From contig NZ_CP042425.1 of the NCBI RefSeq assembly GCF_008254045.1, positions 8,818,163 to 8,882,162 on the forward strand: 64,000 nt of DNA. The letters are read 5' to 3'. Origin of the DNA: Limnoglobus roseus (lineage in GTDB: Bacteria; Planctomycetota; Planctomycetia; Gemmatales; Gemmataceae). This document shows positions 44,475-54,411 of this stretch, piece by piece. Below the pieces are notes generated by a model, which saw only the letters and a program-made list of their open reading frames with translations, did no database searches and was not told the origin of the DNA. Every line of letters starts with the position of its first letter. Position 1 is the first letter of the stretch. A program made the translations under genes and the position numbers.

Positions 44475-44864
44475 GTGGCCAACGCCACCACCCGCCGCAC
44501 GGCCGACGACCACCTCATCCTCGCCCTCGCCTGCGGGGCCACCCAGGAGGCCGCCGCGACCAAGGCCGGCCTCGGCGTCACCACCGTCCGCCGCCGCCTC
44601 CAGGACCCCGACTTCGTCCGCCGCCTCCGGGCCGTCCAGGCCGACATCGTCGCCCGCACCGCCGCCGCCCTCACCGCCGCCGCCACCGAGTCCGTCCGAA
44701 CCCTCCTCGACCTCCAGAAGCCGGGCACCCCGCCGGCCACCCGACTCGGGGCCGCACGGGCCGTCCTCGAACTCGGCCTGAAGGTCCGCGAGGTCGTCGA
44801 ACTCGAGGCCCGCATCGCCGCCCTCGAGGCCCACGTCGACGGCGACCCCCGAGGGGGGCCGTGA
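44475..44864 (+). CDS. HTH protein resembling terminase small subunits, 129 aa
   Basis: The GTG start at 44475 has GAGGAGG about 6 nt upstream. N-terminal HTH (HLILALACGATQEAAATKA, then GLGVTTVRRRLQDPDFVRR) followed by long helices (AALTAAATESVRTLLDLQK, RLGAARAVLELGLKVREVV, ELEARIAALEAHV). The layout is like phage terminase small subunits or related HTH/coiled-coil proteins that oligomerise on DNA. No terminase large subunit is in the window. It overlaps the next gene (TGA 44862-44864, ATG 44864). Confidence 0.65.
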   Translation: MANATTRRTADDHLILALACGATQEAAATKAGLGVTTVRRRLQDPDFVRRLRAVQADIVARTAAALTAAATESVRTLLDLQKPGTPPATRLGAARAVLELGLKVREVVELEARIAALEAHVDGDPRGGP

Positions 44865-45097
44865 TGCGGTTCCACCGGCGGGTCGACCGATTGGCGAAGC
44901 GGGTCCGGGCGGGGAATCGAGACGCCGGGCCCGTCACCATCTTCCTCGTCGAGGCGGCGGCCGATCGGCCGGTCGGCGTGCGGGTCGTGTGGGGCGGGAT
45001 CGCCCGCGAGGTCACCTACGACCCGGCCCACGGCCCGCCGCCGTTGCCCCCGGGCGGGCCGCACAAACTCATCCTCGGCCCCGCGTTCGACGTGTGA
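44864..45097 (+). CDS. Tiny element protein A, 77 aa
   Basis: The ATG at 44864 starts MRFHRRVDRLAKRVRAGNRD, then TIFLVEAAADRPVGVRVVW and PHKLILGPAFDV. It is a compact basic-plus-beta protein of unknown family. A close relative, partly degenerate, is at 54412-54642, and the last 15 codons recur at 56335-56379. It forms a cassette with the next gene, 13 bp downstream. Confidence 0.6.
   Translation: MRFHRRVDRLAKRVRAGNRDAGPVTIFLVEAAADRPVGVRVVWGGIAREVTYDPAHGPPPLPPGGPHKLILGPAFDV
45053..45097 (+). repeat. 45-bp exact direct repeat, copy 1
   Basis: The 3' end of tiny gene A, from GGCGGGCCGCAC to the stop codon TGA, recurs without mismatch at 54598-54642 and 56335-56379, all in the same orientation. 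In this copy the cassette continues into tiny gene B. Confidence 0.9.
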
Positions 45098-45110
45098 AAG
45101 GGAAAACCCG

Positions 45111-45395
45111 ATGTCGGCGCGGCTGAGGCGGGTGAGGAAGCTCGAGGCGGCGGTCCGGCGGGAGAACCCGCCCCCGGCGTGGCCGGGCGTCGTGTTCGTC
45201 CTCGAGGCCACCCCCGCCCGCCCGCCGGGCCGGTGGGTCCGCCCGGACGGGGCGACCGAAGTCCTCGTCTACGACCCGGCCGGGCCCAAGCCGGATTTCC
45301 GGTTCCCCGGCAACCCACTCGTCCTCGGCGGAGAGATCGACCCGTTCGCCCGCGACGCCGGGTGGAAAAGTGAGCTGCGGTTCGACGCGGCGTAA
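45111..45395 (+). CDS. Tiny element protein B, 94 aa
   Basis: The ATG at 45111 starts MSARLRRVRKLEAAVRRENP, followed by VVFVLEATPARPPGRWVRP, then EVLVYDPAGPKPDFRFPG and NPLVLGGEIDPFARD. Like protein A it has a basic helix and a beta-rich body, and the two share the layout x-FLVEA/FVLEA ... TYDPAHGP/VYDPAGPK, so A and B are probably distant paralogues. A second, frameshifted copy is at 56412-56697. It is the last gene of the element on this side. Confidence 0.65.
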   Translation: MSARLRRVRKLEAAVRRENPPPAWPGVVFVLEATPARPPGRWVRPDGATEVLVYDPAGPKPDFRFPGNPLVLGGEIDPFARDAGWKSELRFDAA

Positions 45396-45630
45396 CCTCA
45401 CGAGAGATGTGGCAATTCGGCGACCGAAAACGACCGTTCTGCCGTCGCGACCTGTCCACGCGAGCGGGTACCGCCCCCGGCGGCCGAACAGCTTATTTGC
45501 GGGGCCGGTCCGGATTGGCCCGACCCGGGCTAAAGGGTGGGCGAGATCGGCGGCACGGCCCGCGAAAATGTGCCTTCCGGGGATAAAGTGCGGCACAGGG
45601 GCCACGTCCGATGCGATTGAACCGCGTCTG
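45396..45630. other. Intergenic region, right edge of the element
   Basis: 235 bp between the end of the tiny gene B and the end of the giant gene. No gene seen. The right end of the integrative element is expected in or near this region; I could not recognise an attachment site. Confidence 0.4.
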
Positions 45631-48600
45631 TCACCCGACATAGATGCCCATGTCGGCCTCGAACAGATCGTCCAGACTTGTCCCGCCGGACGGCGCGCCA
45701 GTCGCGATGCTCTGCGACGGGTACAGAGTGACCAGGTCCGTCACGCCGGTCGGGGCCACCGCGATCAGGTCCGCCTTGCGATCCGCATTCGTGTCCTTCA
45801 CCACCACCCGGACGCCCTTTCGTAGGGTCGGGTCGGCGGCGAAGAAGTTGACGAGCGGCGTGAACGTCGACCCTGGGCTGTCGAGCAACGCCTTCGCGTC
45901 GACCGCGAACACGCGCGGGGCACCGATCCGCCCGGCCCCGAACACCAGGTCGCTGCGGCCGTCGCCGTTCACGTCGCCGGTCGTCACGTAGGTGCCGTCC
46001 CGGAGCGTCGGCTCGAAGACGAAGAAGTCCGGGACCAGCCGCGTCGGAGCCTGGCCGCCGAACAGCGTGGCCCCGCTCCAGATCGCGATCCGCGGGCCAC
46101 CGCCGATTCCGGCCCCGCTGACCAGGTCGGCGAACCCGTCGCCGTCCACGTCGCCGAAGGCGAGCGTCGAGCCGCCGCGGAAGTTCACGTCCTCGATCCC
46201 GAAGAAGTCCATGAGTACCTGCCCGGTGCGGCCGCTGTAGATGGTGACGCGGGCGCCGCCGCCGTTCTCGGCGCTGATCCCCACGTCCGCGAACCCGTCC
46301 CGGTCAACGTCGCCGACGGCCACGTTCATCCCCAGCGTAAAGCTCTCCTCGAACGGGGTGAACGTGTAAAGAATCTTCTGCGTCGCCCCGTCGATGACGG
46401 CCGCCTGAGACCGCGGCCCCTTGCCGGTGGCGGCGATCAGGTCGGTGACGCCGTCGCCGTTCACGTCGCCGCTGGCGGTGTGAATCTCGCCGACTCCGGC
46501 CACGCCGGGGAACGGGTTCGACGTGAGCAGTGGCCGGCCGTCGCCGGCGAACAGGGTCGCCGTCCCCACGCCGCCCTGGCCGGGGCTGCCGGCGAACTCG
46601 GGGAGTTCCGTCTGGTTGACCGGGCGAAGCGCAATCCGCCGGGCGATCGGGGCTGACACGGTCCCTCCGCTGTCCCGGAGGCGGACGGTGATCGTCGCTT
46701 CGCCGAGCGCGCTCGCTGCCGGGGTGAACGTGAGCGTACCGGTCGCGGGGTCGATGGCCGGTTGAACGCGGAACAGCGTCGGGTCGTCGGCCGTCACCTG
46801 GAACGACAACGTCTGCGACGCCTCGTCGGCCGGCCCGTTGGAGATCGCGGTCGCGAACACCGCGACGGTTTGCGGGGCCTGACCGGCGGCGGACATCGTT
46901 GGGCCGGCGGCGACCGTGAACGACGGGGCGTCGTCAACGGCGTTCACCGTGATGTTGGCCACCGTCCCGGCCCCCAGCCCGGCACCGGTCGCGTCGAAGG
47001 CGCCCTTCGCGACGAAGCTGAAGGTTCCGCCGGCCGTGGTGTTCGCGTCAGCGGCCGGCGTGAACCGCAGCCCGGCCGCGCCCTCGGCGAGCGAGACGAA
47101 GTCGCCGTTGTTGATCGGCGTGTCGCCGTCACTCTTGAACAACTGTCCGCCCACAATGCCTGAAATCTGGAACGCCGAGACGGCCGCCCCGTCCGCCGCG
47201 TTGGGCGTGACGATCAGGCCCGAGGACGTTTGGGTGTCCTCGATCGTCGCCGCCGCGGTGACGGTGGGCACTCCCGCAACCGCAGGGGCGGCCGTGATCG
47301 CGAAACTCGCGCGGCCGGTGGCCGTCTTCGGATCGGCGAAGCCGTTCGTCGTGCCGTTGTCCTGCACGGTGTAGTCGAACGAGGCCGTGCCGGTGAAGTT
47401 CGGGGCCGGGGCGAAGAGGACGGTCGAGCCTTGCAGCGTGACGGTGCCGCCGACCGCATTCCCGACGGCCACGATCGTCAGCGCTTGCCCCGCCTCGCCT
47501 GCGCCGGGCTGGTCGTTGATCAGGAGGACCGTGACGGGAATCGTCCGCACCGCATTCGCGACGCTGGCGGCCAGCGTGTCGTTGCCGACCGACGGGGCGT
47601 CGTTGGTCGAGACGGCCGCACCCGCCCCGCTGCTTGCGACGGCGGATGAGTTGCCGGCGAGGTCCGTCGTCGCGCCGGCCGCGAGCGTGAAGCCCACGGT
47701 CCCGCCGCCGCTGACGTTGGTCAGCGTGACCGTCACGCTGTTCCCGCCGGCCGGCGTGACCGTCACGCCGCCGACGATCGCCGTTCCCGGGGTGACGGTC
47801 GCCGCCGAGAGCGTGATCGCCCCCGGGTTCGCGTCGGTGAAGGTCACGAGGTAAGTGAGCGAGGTCTTGTCCACGGTCGGCGCGCCAACCGCGACCTGCG
47901 GGCTGGTGCGGTCGATTTGCCAGGTGTAGGAGCTGACCGCGACGTTGCCGCCCGCGTCGGTCGCCCGGACGGTGAACGTGTGCGTCCCCTCGGCCAGCCC
48001 CGCGTAATCCTTCGTGCCGGCCGCCGCGACGAACCCGCCGCCGTCGAGGTCGACCTCGACCGTGCCGACGCCACCGGCGTCCGTCGCGGCGAACGTGAAC
48101 GACGCGGCCGCGGTGTTCGTCAAGGCCGGCGGTTTCCCCGTGATCGACACCGTCGGGTTCTGTGTGTCGATGTCGATCAGGTCGGCCGCCGTGGACGCCG
48201 CCGGAGCGTTGCCTGCGAGGTCCACCCCGCCCGTCACGCGCACGTCCACGTCCGCCAGCGTCGCCGCCGCCCCGCCCACCGTGTACCCTGCGACGTAGGT
48301 CGTGGTGCTCGTCCACCCGGACGCCCCGGCGTCGAACGTGAGGACCGCCGCCGGGTTCTCGACGGGGAACGAAACCGTCGGGTCCACGGTCGTGTTCATC
48401 GCCTCGGAGTACGTCGCCGTCAGTCGGAACGTCGTCCCGACCGCGGCCGTGTTCACCACCGGCAGATTCGGGCTGATGCCGCTCACCGTGGGGGCCGTCG
48501 TGTCGATGCCGAACAGGTTGGCGAAGTTGCCAACGGTCTGGGCGTTCCCGGACAGGTTCTGTGCCCCGGTCACGCGGACGTCGATGTTGGGAAGCGTCAA

Positions 48601-51600
48601 GTTGCCCGCCACGCTGTACCGGGCGACGTAGGTGGTCGCGTTCGTCCACCCGGACGTGCCGGCGTTGAACGTGAGGACGGCCGTCGGGTTCTCGACCGGG
48701 AACGACACCATCGGGTTCACGCCGGCGTCCATCGACTCGCTGAACAGCACGGTCAGGGTGAACGTCGAGGCCCCGCCGCTAATCGTCGCCGCGCTCGGGG
48801 TGACGCTCATGACGGTCGGGTTCTGCGTGTCGATGTCGAACAGGTCGGCCGCGGTGAACACCGCCGGGGCGTTGCCCGCGAGATCGACGCCGCCCGTGAT
48901 GCGCACGTCCACGTCCGCCAGCGTCTGGTTCGCGTCCGCGATGGTGTACCGGGCGACGTAAGTCGTGGCGCTCGTCCACCCCGACGTGCCGGCGTCGAAT
49001 GTCAACGCGGCGGACGGGTTCTCGACCGGGAACGACACCGTCGGGTTCACGCCCGTGTTCATCGCCTCGGAATACGTGACCGTCACCGTGAACACGGAAC
49101 CGACGGCCGCGTCCGTCAGGGGCGCGAAACCGGGCGTCACGCTCTGCACCACCGGGTTCTGGGTGTCGATGCTGAACAAGTCGGCAGCGGTGAACGTCGT
49201 CTGCACGTTGCCGGACACGTCCTGTGCCCCCGCGACGCGGACGTCCACGTTCGGCAGGGTGCCGGCTCCGGCCATGTCGTATCGGGCGACGTAGGTAAAG
49301 CCGTTCGCCCACCCGGAGGTGGCGGCGTTGAACGTCAGCGTGCCCGTGGGGTTTTCGACGGGGAAGGAGATCGTCGGATTCACGGTGGTGTTCATCGCCT
49401 CGCTGAACACCACCGTGATGGAGAACGTGGACGCGCCGGCGGAAATCGTGGCTACACTGGGCGTGACGCTCGACACCGTGGGGTTGCCGAGGTCTTGGGC
49501 GATCAACACCACGTCGTTGCCGGTGCCGCCGGCGTAGGACAGTTGGAACGACATCCCGTTGATCGTCACGCTCCCGGTGGCCGGGTTCGTGGACGGGGTA
49601 ACGGCGTCCACACCGTCGTTGGCGATCACAGCCACCACGGTGTTCGTGGGAACGTCGGACGCGGTGCCGGTGAACGTGAGGCTGGCCCCGCTGAGATCGA
49701 CCGTCCCGTTCACGACGAACTGGTCGTAGTCGGTGCCCGCCGTCGCGGCCGTGCCGTTCACCTCGAACGCGAGGGTGCCGGTCGGCGTGAAGGCCCCGTT
49801 GACCGTGATCTGGCCGGGGCTGCTGCCGGGGGCGAACGTGCCGCCGCCAGAGACGTTCCCGGTGATCGTGCCGGACCCGCCGAGGATGCCGGGGGCGGTC
49901 ACGAGGAAGGGCGCCGCTACCGCCCCGGCGAGGGTCAGTCGCCCGCCGGTCACGTTGACCGCCGAGGCCGTGTTGACGCCGCCGAGGGTCGTCGTGCCGC
50001 TGCCGGCCTGCGTAATCGTGCCGCTCCCGGTGATGCCGCTGGTCACCGCGAGGGCGTTCGTCCGGTCGAATACGAGGGCACCGTTGTTGGTCACCCCGCC
50101 GGTGCCCAGCGTGCCCATCGTGCCGCCGTTGCCGACTCGCAGCGTCCCGAGGCTGACGGTCGTTGTGCCGTAGCCGTTCGCGCCGGTCAGGGTCGTCGTG
50201 CCGCTGCCGGCTTGCACGAGCGAGCCGGTCCCGCCGATGGCGTTCGCGACGACGAGCGTATCGCTGCGGTTGAACATCAGTGTGGCGTTGTCCGTGACGG
50301 CGCCCGTGCCGAGCGTGCCGGCCGTCCCGCCGCTGCCGACCTGGAGCGTGCCGTTGGAAATCGCCGTGGCGGCGTAGGAGTTGGCGCCGGTCAGCGTCAG
50401 CGTGCCGGTCCCCTGTTTGACGAGGTTGCCGGCCCCGGAGATCGCCCCGGCGAACGTGGCGGACGAGGCGTCGCCGACGGTCAGCGTCCCGCCGATGACG
50501 ACGCCCGTCCCGGCCGGGCCGCTGAGGGCGTTGATCGCCACGGTCCCGTTGGCCTGGAGCGTCTGCGTCCCGGTGAGCGCGACGGCCTCGGCGTAGGTTC
50601 CCGCGTTGACAATGATCGCGGCCCCAGCCGTCGCCGCCGCGAGGCTGGTGAAGGCGTTGACGCCGAAGATCGCCCCCTGGTTGCCGGCCGCGGTCGGGTC
50701 GGCGTCGACGATCGTCTGCCCGTCGTGCTGGGTGAAGCCCGAACTGACGTAGACCGTCGGCTGGGCCAGCCCGCCGGTGTAGACGAGGGTCACGTCGTTG
50801 CCGTCGCCGCCGTTGTAGAAGACGCGGTAGACGTTGCCGTTGACCGTGACCGTCGCTCCCTGGGCCGGCGTCGATCCCGCCGTGGTCGCGTCGGCGAGAT
50901 CGTTCTGGATAAGGGTGGCGAGTTGATTCACGGGGACGGCCGGCGGCGACGCCGAGCCGTTCAAGGCGATGGCCGCCCCGCTGACGTTCACCGTCCCGTT
51001 CACCACGAACTGGTCGTAGTCGGTCCCGGCGGCGCCGGCCGGCGGGTTCACGTCGAGGCTCAGCGTGCCGGTCGGCGTGAAGTTGCCGTTGACCGTAATC
51101 TTTCCAGGTCCGCCGACGCCCGGCGCGAATGCCCCGGCGCCGGACACGTTGCCGGTGACGGTCCCGCTGCCGGCGAGGGTGGCCCCGAGGTTCACCTGGA
51201 GGGTGCCGGCGATGCCGTTCGCGGCCGTCAAGACAACGGCCCCGCCGAGCGCCGTGACCGTGCCGCCGCCGGCGGTCAGCCCGCCCGTCCCCAGCGTGAC
51301 GCCGTTCGCGTCGCGGAGGGAGATCGCGCCGTTCGCCGAACTGGTGTTCACGCTGATCGTGGCGAAGTCCGTGGCCGCCTCGTCCAGCACGACGCTACCC
51401 CCGGCGACGAAACTCGCCGCCCCGCCGACCGTCACCGGGCCGGAGTCGGCGACGGGGCCGGACGCGGACACGGCGAGGGCGCCGGTGATGGTGGAGGCGC
51501 CGAGGGTGAGCGTGCCGACCGCGTTGTTGATCGTCACGTCCTTCGCCTGGCTGACGCGAACGGGACCGGCGGAGAAGTCGTTCGCGCCGGTGAGCGAGAC

Positions 51601-54237
51601 CGTACCGGCCGCCGCGGCGGTGAAGGTCGCGCCGCCGGACTTGACGGTAAGGCTGCCGCCGGCGGTCGTGATGGAATCGGCCGTCCGCAGCACGAGCGCC
51701 GTCGCGTTCGCCGGGCCGACCGCGGCGGTCAGGATGATGGCCGCGGCGTCGCTCCGCCCGATCGTCAGCGTCCCCGCCGTCACGGCGTCGAGATCGCTGT
51801 CGGAGAGGCCGAGGAACGCCGCACCGGACGAAGAGTCGTCGCCGCCGAGGTTGATCGGGCGGTTCACGAAGTGACCGCGGATGGTCACGTTGCTGTTCCC
51901 GCCGTCCACCGTGGCCCCACCGGTGATCGCCAGCCGTTCCGCGCCGATGTTATGGTTCAACCCCACGACCCGGGCCTGGTTCGCGAGGATCACGGCGACG
52001 GCGTCCAAGCCGGCGCTGCTCGTCCCGGTGTCCACGACGGTGCCGTTGTTGCTGACGGTGAGCGTGTCGGAGGCGACCAGGAAAACCTGGCCGTTGCCGG
52101 TGGTGACGCCCGTGCGGGTCGCGGTAACGCCGGCCAATCCGGCCACGGCCCCGACGAGTTGAAGGCTGCCGCTGACGTTGAACAGCATCGTGCCGCCGCT
52201 GCCGCTGGCCGCCAGCGACAACGGCGTTGCGACGAAGTTGAGGCTGGTCGCGGCGCCCGCCCCCGTGTTCTCCACGTTCGCGACGCTCCCGAAGATGGTG
52301 GACAACGACTGGCTCACGACGCCGCTGGCGCTCAGGTAGAAGTCGCCGTGGATGTCCGCGGTAATGTTGACCGTACCGCCGGACTTCAGCCCGACGGCGG
52401 CGGCCGTCAGCGAGTTGCTGACGGCGATCGAACTGCCGCTGAAGAGCTTGAGCGTACCGGTCCCGCGGTTGACGGCGGTCGTCACGGTCAGCGAGCCGGC
52501 CGCCGTACTGCCGATCTCCAGCGCGCCGGCCGTAATGGCGGCGAGGTCGGCCGTGCTGAGGCCGAGCGTGCCCGTGGCGTCGGCGCCGCCCACGTCCACC
52601 TTTGTGCCGCCCGTCCGCGGGCGGACGGCGGCGACGCCGGTCCCGGCGGTGCCCGCTTGGATCGGCACACCGGCGTTGCCGAACGTGTCGGCCGTGATCG
52701 TGACGCTGCCAAGGCCGCCGCTGGCCACCTTGCTGGGGACGTTCGTGCTGAGGTCGAAGAACACGTCCATCGCCGTATTTTCGCCCCGCGTCCCGGTGAC
52801 GCTGATCGCCCCACCGCTCGACGTGACCATCCCACCGAAGGATGGGATGACCACCCCGTAATTTCCCTGCTTGCTGGCGGTCCCCTGACCGCCCGTGCCG
52901 GCCAGCGTCACCGTGCCGGCCCCCCCGGCGCTGATGATGCCCGAAAGTTCGATGCCGTAGTTCGTGTCGGCGTCCGCGCCTTGGCCGCCGGCGACCCCGG
53001 TGACGGTGACATTGCCGCCGCTCGACGTGATGTTGGTCGCCCCGGTGCCGGACGTGACCGACACGCCGTGGTTGAGCCGACTCGTCGAGCTTGTTGCCCC
53101 CGTGCCAAAGACTGTGACGTTGCCCATGCCCCCGGCGGTGATGATGCCGGGGGCCGACACGCCGACACCGAGGTGCCGGAACCCGACGCCGACGCCTAAC
53201 CCGAGGTCGGGCACCGGGCCGCCGGTCCCGGTGACCGACACGTCCCCGCCGCTTGAGGTAATGGTGCCGCTTGAACTGACGCCGTCGTTGTCGCTGTTGA
53301 CGCCGGCCCCGCCGGTGCCGACGACGGTCACGGCCTCAAGTCCACCGGCCGTAATGGTCCCGCCCTGGAGAAAGACGCCGCTGTTGAACGTCGTAGTGTT
53401 GCCGTTGCCCCCCACCCCCGTCACCTGGACCGACCCGCCTCCAGACGTGATCTTGGAATTGGCCCCCACGAGATACACACCGTGGTTCAAGCTCCCGCTC
53501 GCCGCCGTGCCGCCGACCCCGTCCACGACGGTGCCGACCGCCCCCGACCCGCCGGAGACGACACCGTTGGCGCGGACGGAGACGCCCGGAGTGCTGTTCC
53601 CCGTCGTGCCCCCCCGGCCGCTGACGGTGACCACGCCAATGCCCGTGCTCTGCACCGTCGCGCCGTTGATGTCCACGCCGACAAACGTGCCGGCGGTCGC
53701 CGTCGTCTGGCGGTTGGCCGACAGCGTCAGGTTCCCCGACGCCGTCGTCACGCTGGCGTTCACGGCGATGTTCTGCGACACGTTCACGTCGATCGCCCCA
53801 GAGCCGCCCGCGGAGCTCACGGTTTGGTTGAACGTCACTGTGTCGATACCGCTCACGGACAGGCCGTTCGACAGCGTGAACCCAGATCCGCCGGCCGTGC
53901 TGAACGTCAGCGTCTGCCCCGTCCCCGCGGACGAATCGACGACGACGATCCGGTTGACGCTCGCCACCGGGAACGTGAACCCGTCCTCGGCCGGGCTGGT
54001 CGTGTCCGATCCGGAAATGAACGTCGAGGAACTGCCGATCACGATCGTTTCGTTCGACGCCTGGTAGGTGAGCGTGAACGTGCCCGCGGTGAGGTCGGTG
54101 GTGTACGGAACGGTCCGGGCTTCGAGTTCCTCACACACCGGCGTGTGCCGGGCACGGGGCCGGCACACCGATCGGGTCGCCGAAGGGACGAGCAAATTTT
54201 GTACAAGACGGCGGAACAACAAACGGGCGGACGGCAT
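45631..54237 (-). CDS. Giant secreted surface protein with Ig-like, autotransporter-type and FG-GAP repeats, 2,868 aa
   Basis: ATG 54235-54237, with GGAG about 9 nt upstream, was preferred to a start 27 nt earlier. The N-terminus has ELEARTVPY (residues 37-45), the hallmark near the start of many large planctomycete exported proteins. Residues 50-1,270 are beta-rich, with Ser/Thr/Gly-rich repeats (SSGTITSSGGDVSVTGTGG type). Autotransporter-type beta-strand repeats lie at about 1,270-1,500 (GTGTLTLTGANSYAATAIS). Four Ig-like repeats of about 110 aa follow at 1,580-1,990 (SVTPSVATISAGASTF, then FSEAMNTTVNPTISFPVEN). Cadherin/Ig-like domains come next. FG-GAP-like repeats (ASGDVNGDGVTDLIAATGK, FGDVDGDGFADLVSGAG) are at the C-terminus. 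It is probably a cell-surface adhesin. No transmembrane beta-barrel was seen at the C-terminus. Confidence 0.9.
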   Translation of the reverse strand: MPSARLLFRRLVQNLLVPSATRSVCRPRARHTPVCEELEARTVPYTTDLTAGTFTLTYQASNETIVIGSSSTFISGSDTTSPAEDGFTFPVASVNRIVVVDSSAGTGQTLTFSTAGGSGFTLSNGLSVSGIDTVTFNQTVSSAGGSGAIDVNVSQNIAVNASVTTASGNLTLSANRQTTATAGTFVGVDINGATVQSTGIGVVTVSGRGGTTGNSTPGVSVRANGVVSGGSGAVGTVVDGVGGTAASGSLNHGVYLVGANSKITSGGGSVQVTGVGGNGNTTTFNSGVFLQGGTITAGGLEAVTVVGTGGAGVNSDNDGVSSSGTITSSGGDVSVTGTGGPVPDLGLGVGVGFRHLGVGVSAPGIITAGGMGNVTVFGTGATSSTSRLNHGVSVTSGTGATNITSSGGNVTVTGVAGGQGADADTNYGIELSGIISAGGAGTVTLAGTGGQGTASKQGNYGVVIPSFGGMVTSSGGAISVTGTRGENTAMDVFFDLSTNVPSKVASGGLGSVTITADTFGNAGVPIQAGTAGTGVAAVRPRTGGTKVDVGGADATGTLGLSTADLAAITAGALEIGSTAAGSLTVTTAVNRGTGTLKLFSGSSIAVSNSLTAAAVGLKSGGTVNITADIHGDFYLSASGVVSQSLSTIFGSVANVENTGAGAATSLNFVATPLSLAASGSGGTMLFNVSGSLQLVGAVAGLAGVTATRTGVTTGNGQVFLVASDTLTVSNNGTVVDTGTSSAGLDAVAVILANQARVVGLNHNIGAERLAITGGATVDGGNSNVTIRGHFVNRPINLGGDDSSSGAAFLGLSDSDLDAVTAGTLTIGRSDAAAIILTAAVGPANATALVLRTADSITTAGGSLTVKSGGATFTAAAAGTVSLTGANDFSAGPVRVSQAKDVTINNAVGTLTLGASTITGALAVSASGPVADSGPVTVGGAASFVAGGSVVLDEAATDFATISVNTSSANGAISLRDANGVTLGTGGLTAGGGTVTALGGAVVLTAANGIAGTLQVNLGATLAGSGTVTGNVSGAGAFAPGVGGPGKITVNGNFTPTGTLSLDVNPPAGAAGTDYDQFVVNGTVNVSGAAIALNGSASPPAVPVNQLATLIQNDLADATTAGSTPAQGATVTVNGNVYRVFYNGGDGNDVTLVYTGGLAQPTVYVSSGFTQHDGQTIVDADPTAAGNQGAIFGVNAFTSLAAATAGAAIIVNAGTYAEAVALTGTQTLQANGTVAINALSGPAGTGVVIGGTLTVGDASSATFAGAISGAGNLVKQGTGTLTLTGANSYAATAISNGTLQVGSGGTAGTLGTGAVTDNATLMFNRSDTLVVANAIGGTGSLVQAGSGTTTLTGANGYGTTTVSLGTLRVGNGGTMGTLGTGGVTNNGALVFDRTNALAVTSGITGSGTITQAGSGTTTLGGVNTASAVNVTGGRLTLAGAVAAPFLVTAPGILGGSGTITGNVSGGGTFAPGSSPGQITVNGAFTPTGTLAFEVNGTAATAGTDYDQFVVNGTVDLSGASLTFTGTASDVPTNTVVAVIANDGVDAVTPSTNPATGSVTINGMSFQLSYAGGTGNDVVLIAQDLGNPTVSSVTPSVATISAGASTFSITVVFSEAMNTTVNPTISFPVENPTGTLTFNAATSGWANGFTYVARYDMAGAGTLPNVDVRVAGAQDVSGNVQTTFTAADLFSIDTQNPVVQSVTPGFAPLTDAAVGSVFTVTVTYSEAMNTGVNPTVSFPVENPSAALTFDAGTSGWTSATTYVARYTIADANQTLADVDVRITGGVDLAGNAPAVFTAADLFDIDTQNPTVMSVTPSAATISGGASTFTLTVLFSESMDAGVNPMVSFPVENPTAVLTFNAGTSGWTNATTYVARYSVAGNLTLPNIDVRVTGAQNLSGNAQTVGNFANLFGIDTTAPTVSGISPNLPVVNTAAVGTTFRLTATYSEAMNTTVDPTVSFPVENPAAVLTFDAGASGWTSTTTYVAGYTVGGAAATLADVDVRVTGGVDLAGNAPAASTAADLIDIDTQNPTVSITGKPPALTNTAAASFTFAATDAGGVGTVEVDLDGGGFVAAAGTKDYAGLAEGTHTFTVRATDAGGNVAVSSYTWQIDRTSPQVAVGAPTVDKTSLTYLVTFTDANPGAITLSAATVTPGTAIVGGVTVTPAGGNSVTVTLTNVSGGGTVGFTLAAGATTDLAGNSSAVASSGAGAAVSTNDAPSVGNDTLAASVANAVRTIPVTVLLINDQPGAGEAGQALTIVAVGNAVGGTVTLQGSTVLFAPAPNFTGTASFDYTVQDNGTTNGFADPKTATGRASFAITAAPAVAGVPTVTAAATIEDTQTSSGLIVTPNAADGAAVSAFQISGIVGGQLFKSDGDTPINNGDFVSLAEGAAGLRFTPAADANTTAGGTFSFVAKGAFDATGAGLGAGTVANITVNAVDDAPSFTVAAGPTMSAAGQAPQTVAVFATAISNGPADEASQTLSFQVTADDPTLFRVQPAIDPATGTLTFTPAASALGEATITVRLRDSGGTVSAPIARRIALRPVNQTELPEFAGSPGQGGVGTATLFAGDGRPLLTSNPFPGVAGVGEIHTASGDVNGDGVTDLIAATGKGPRSQAAVIDGATQKILYTFTPFEESFTLGMNVAVGDVDRDGFADVGISAENGGGARVTIYSGRTGQVLMDFFGIEDVNFRGGSTLAFGDVDGDGFADLVSGAGIGGGPRIAIWSGATLFGGQAPTRLVPDFFVFEPTLRDGTYVTTGDVNGDGRSDLVFGAGRIGAPRVFAVDAKALLDSPGSTFTPLVNFFAADPTLRKGVRVVVKDTNADRKADLIAVAPTGVTDLVTLYPSQSIATGAPSGGTSLDDLFEADMGIYVG

Positions 54238-54411
54238 GGCACACGACTCCAACATGAAAATCAATAAAAACGTATGGTATCAAAGCCGGCTGCGTTGGTC
54301 AAAAGCGGGCCTCTCAGTCAGAGCGATTTCGGTCGCCCATCGATCCGTTCTCCAGCGTCTTGCAGGGATACGGGCAAAACCCACGTCCATCCCACAAGGC
54401 GACGCGATCTC

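Noticed and set aside
47917-53199. A 1,760-codon open frame antisense to the giant gene
   Set aside because: Arg/Gly/Asp-rich composition, no domain, and strictly antisense to a protein with clear repeats. It is a by-product of GC-rich codon bias.
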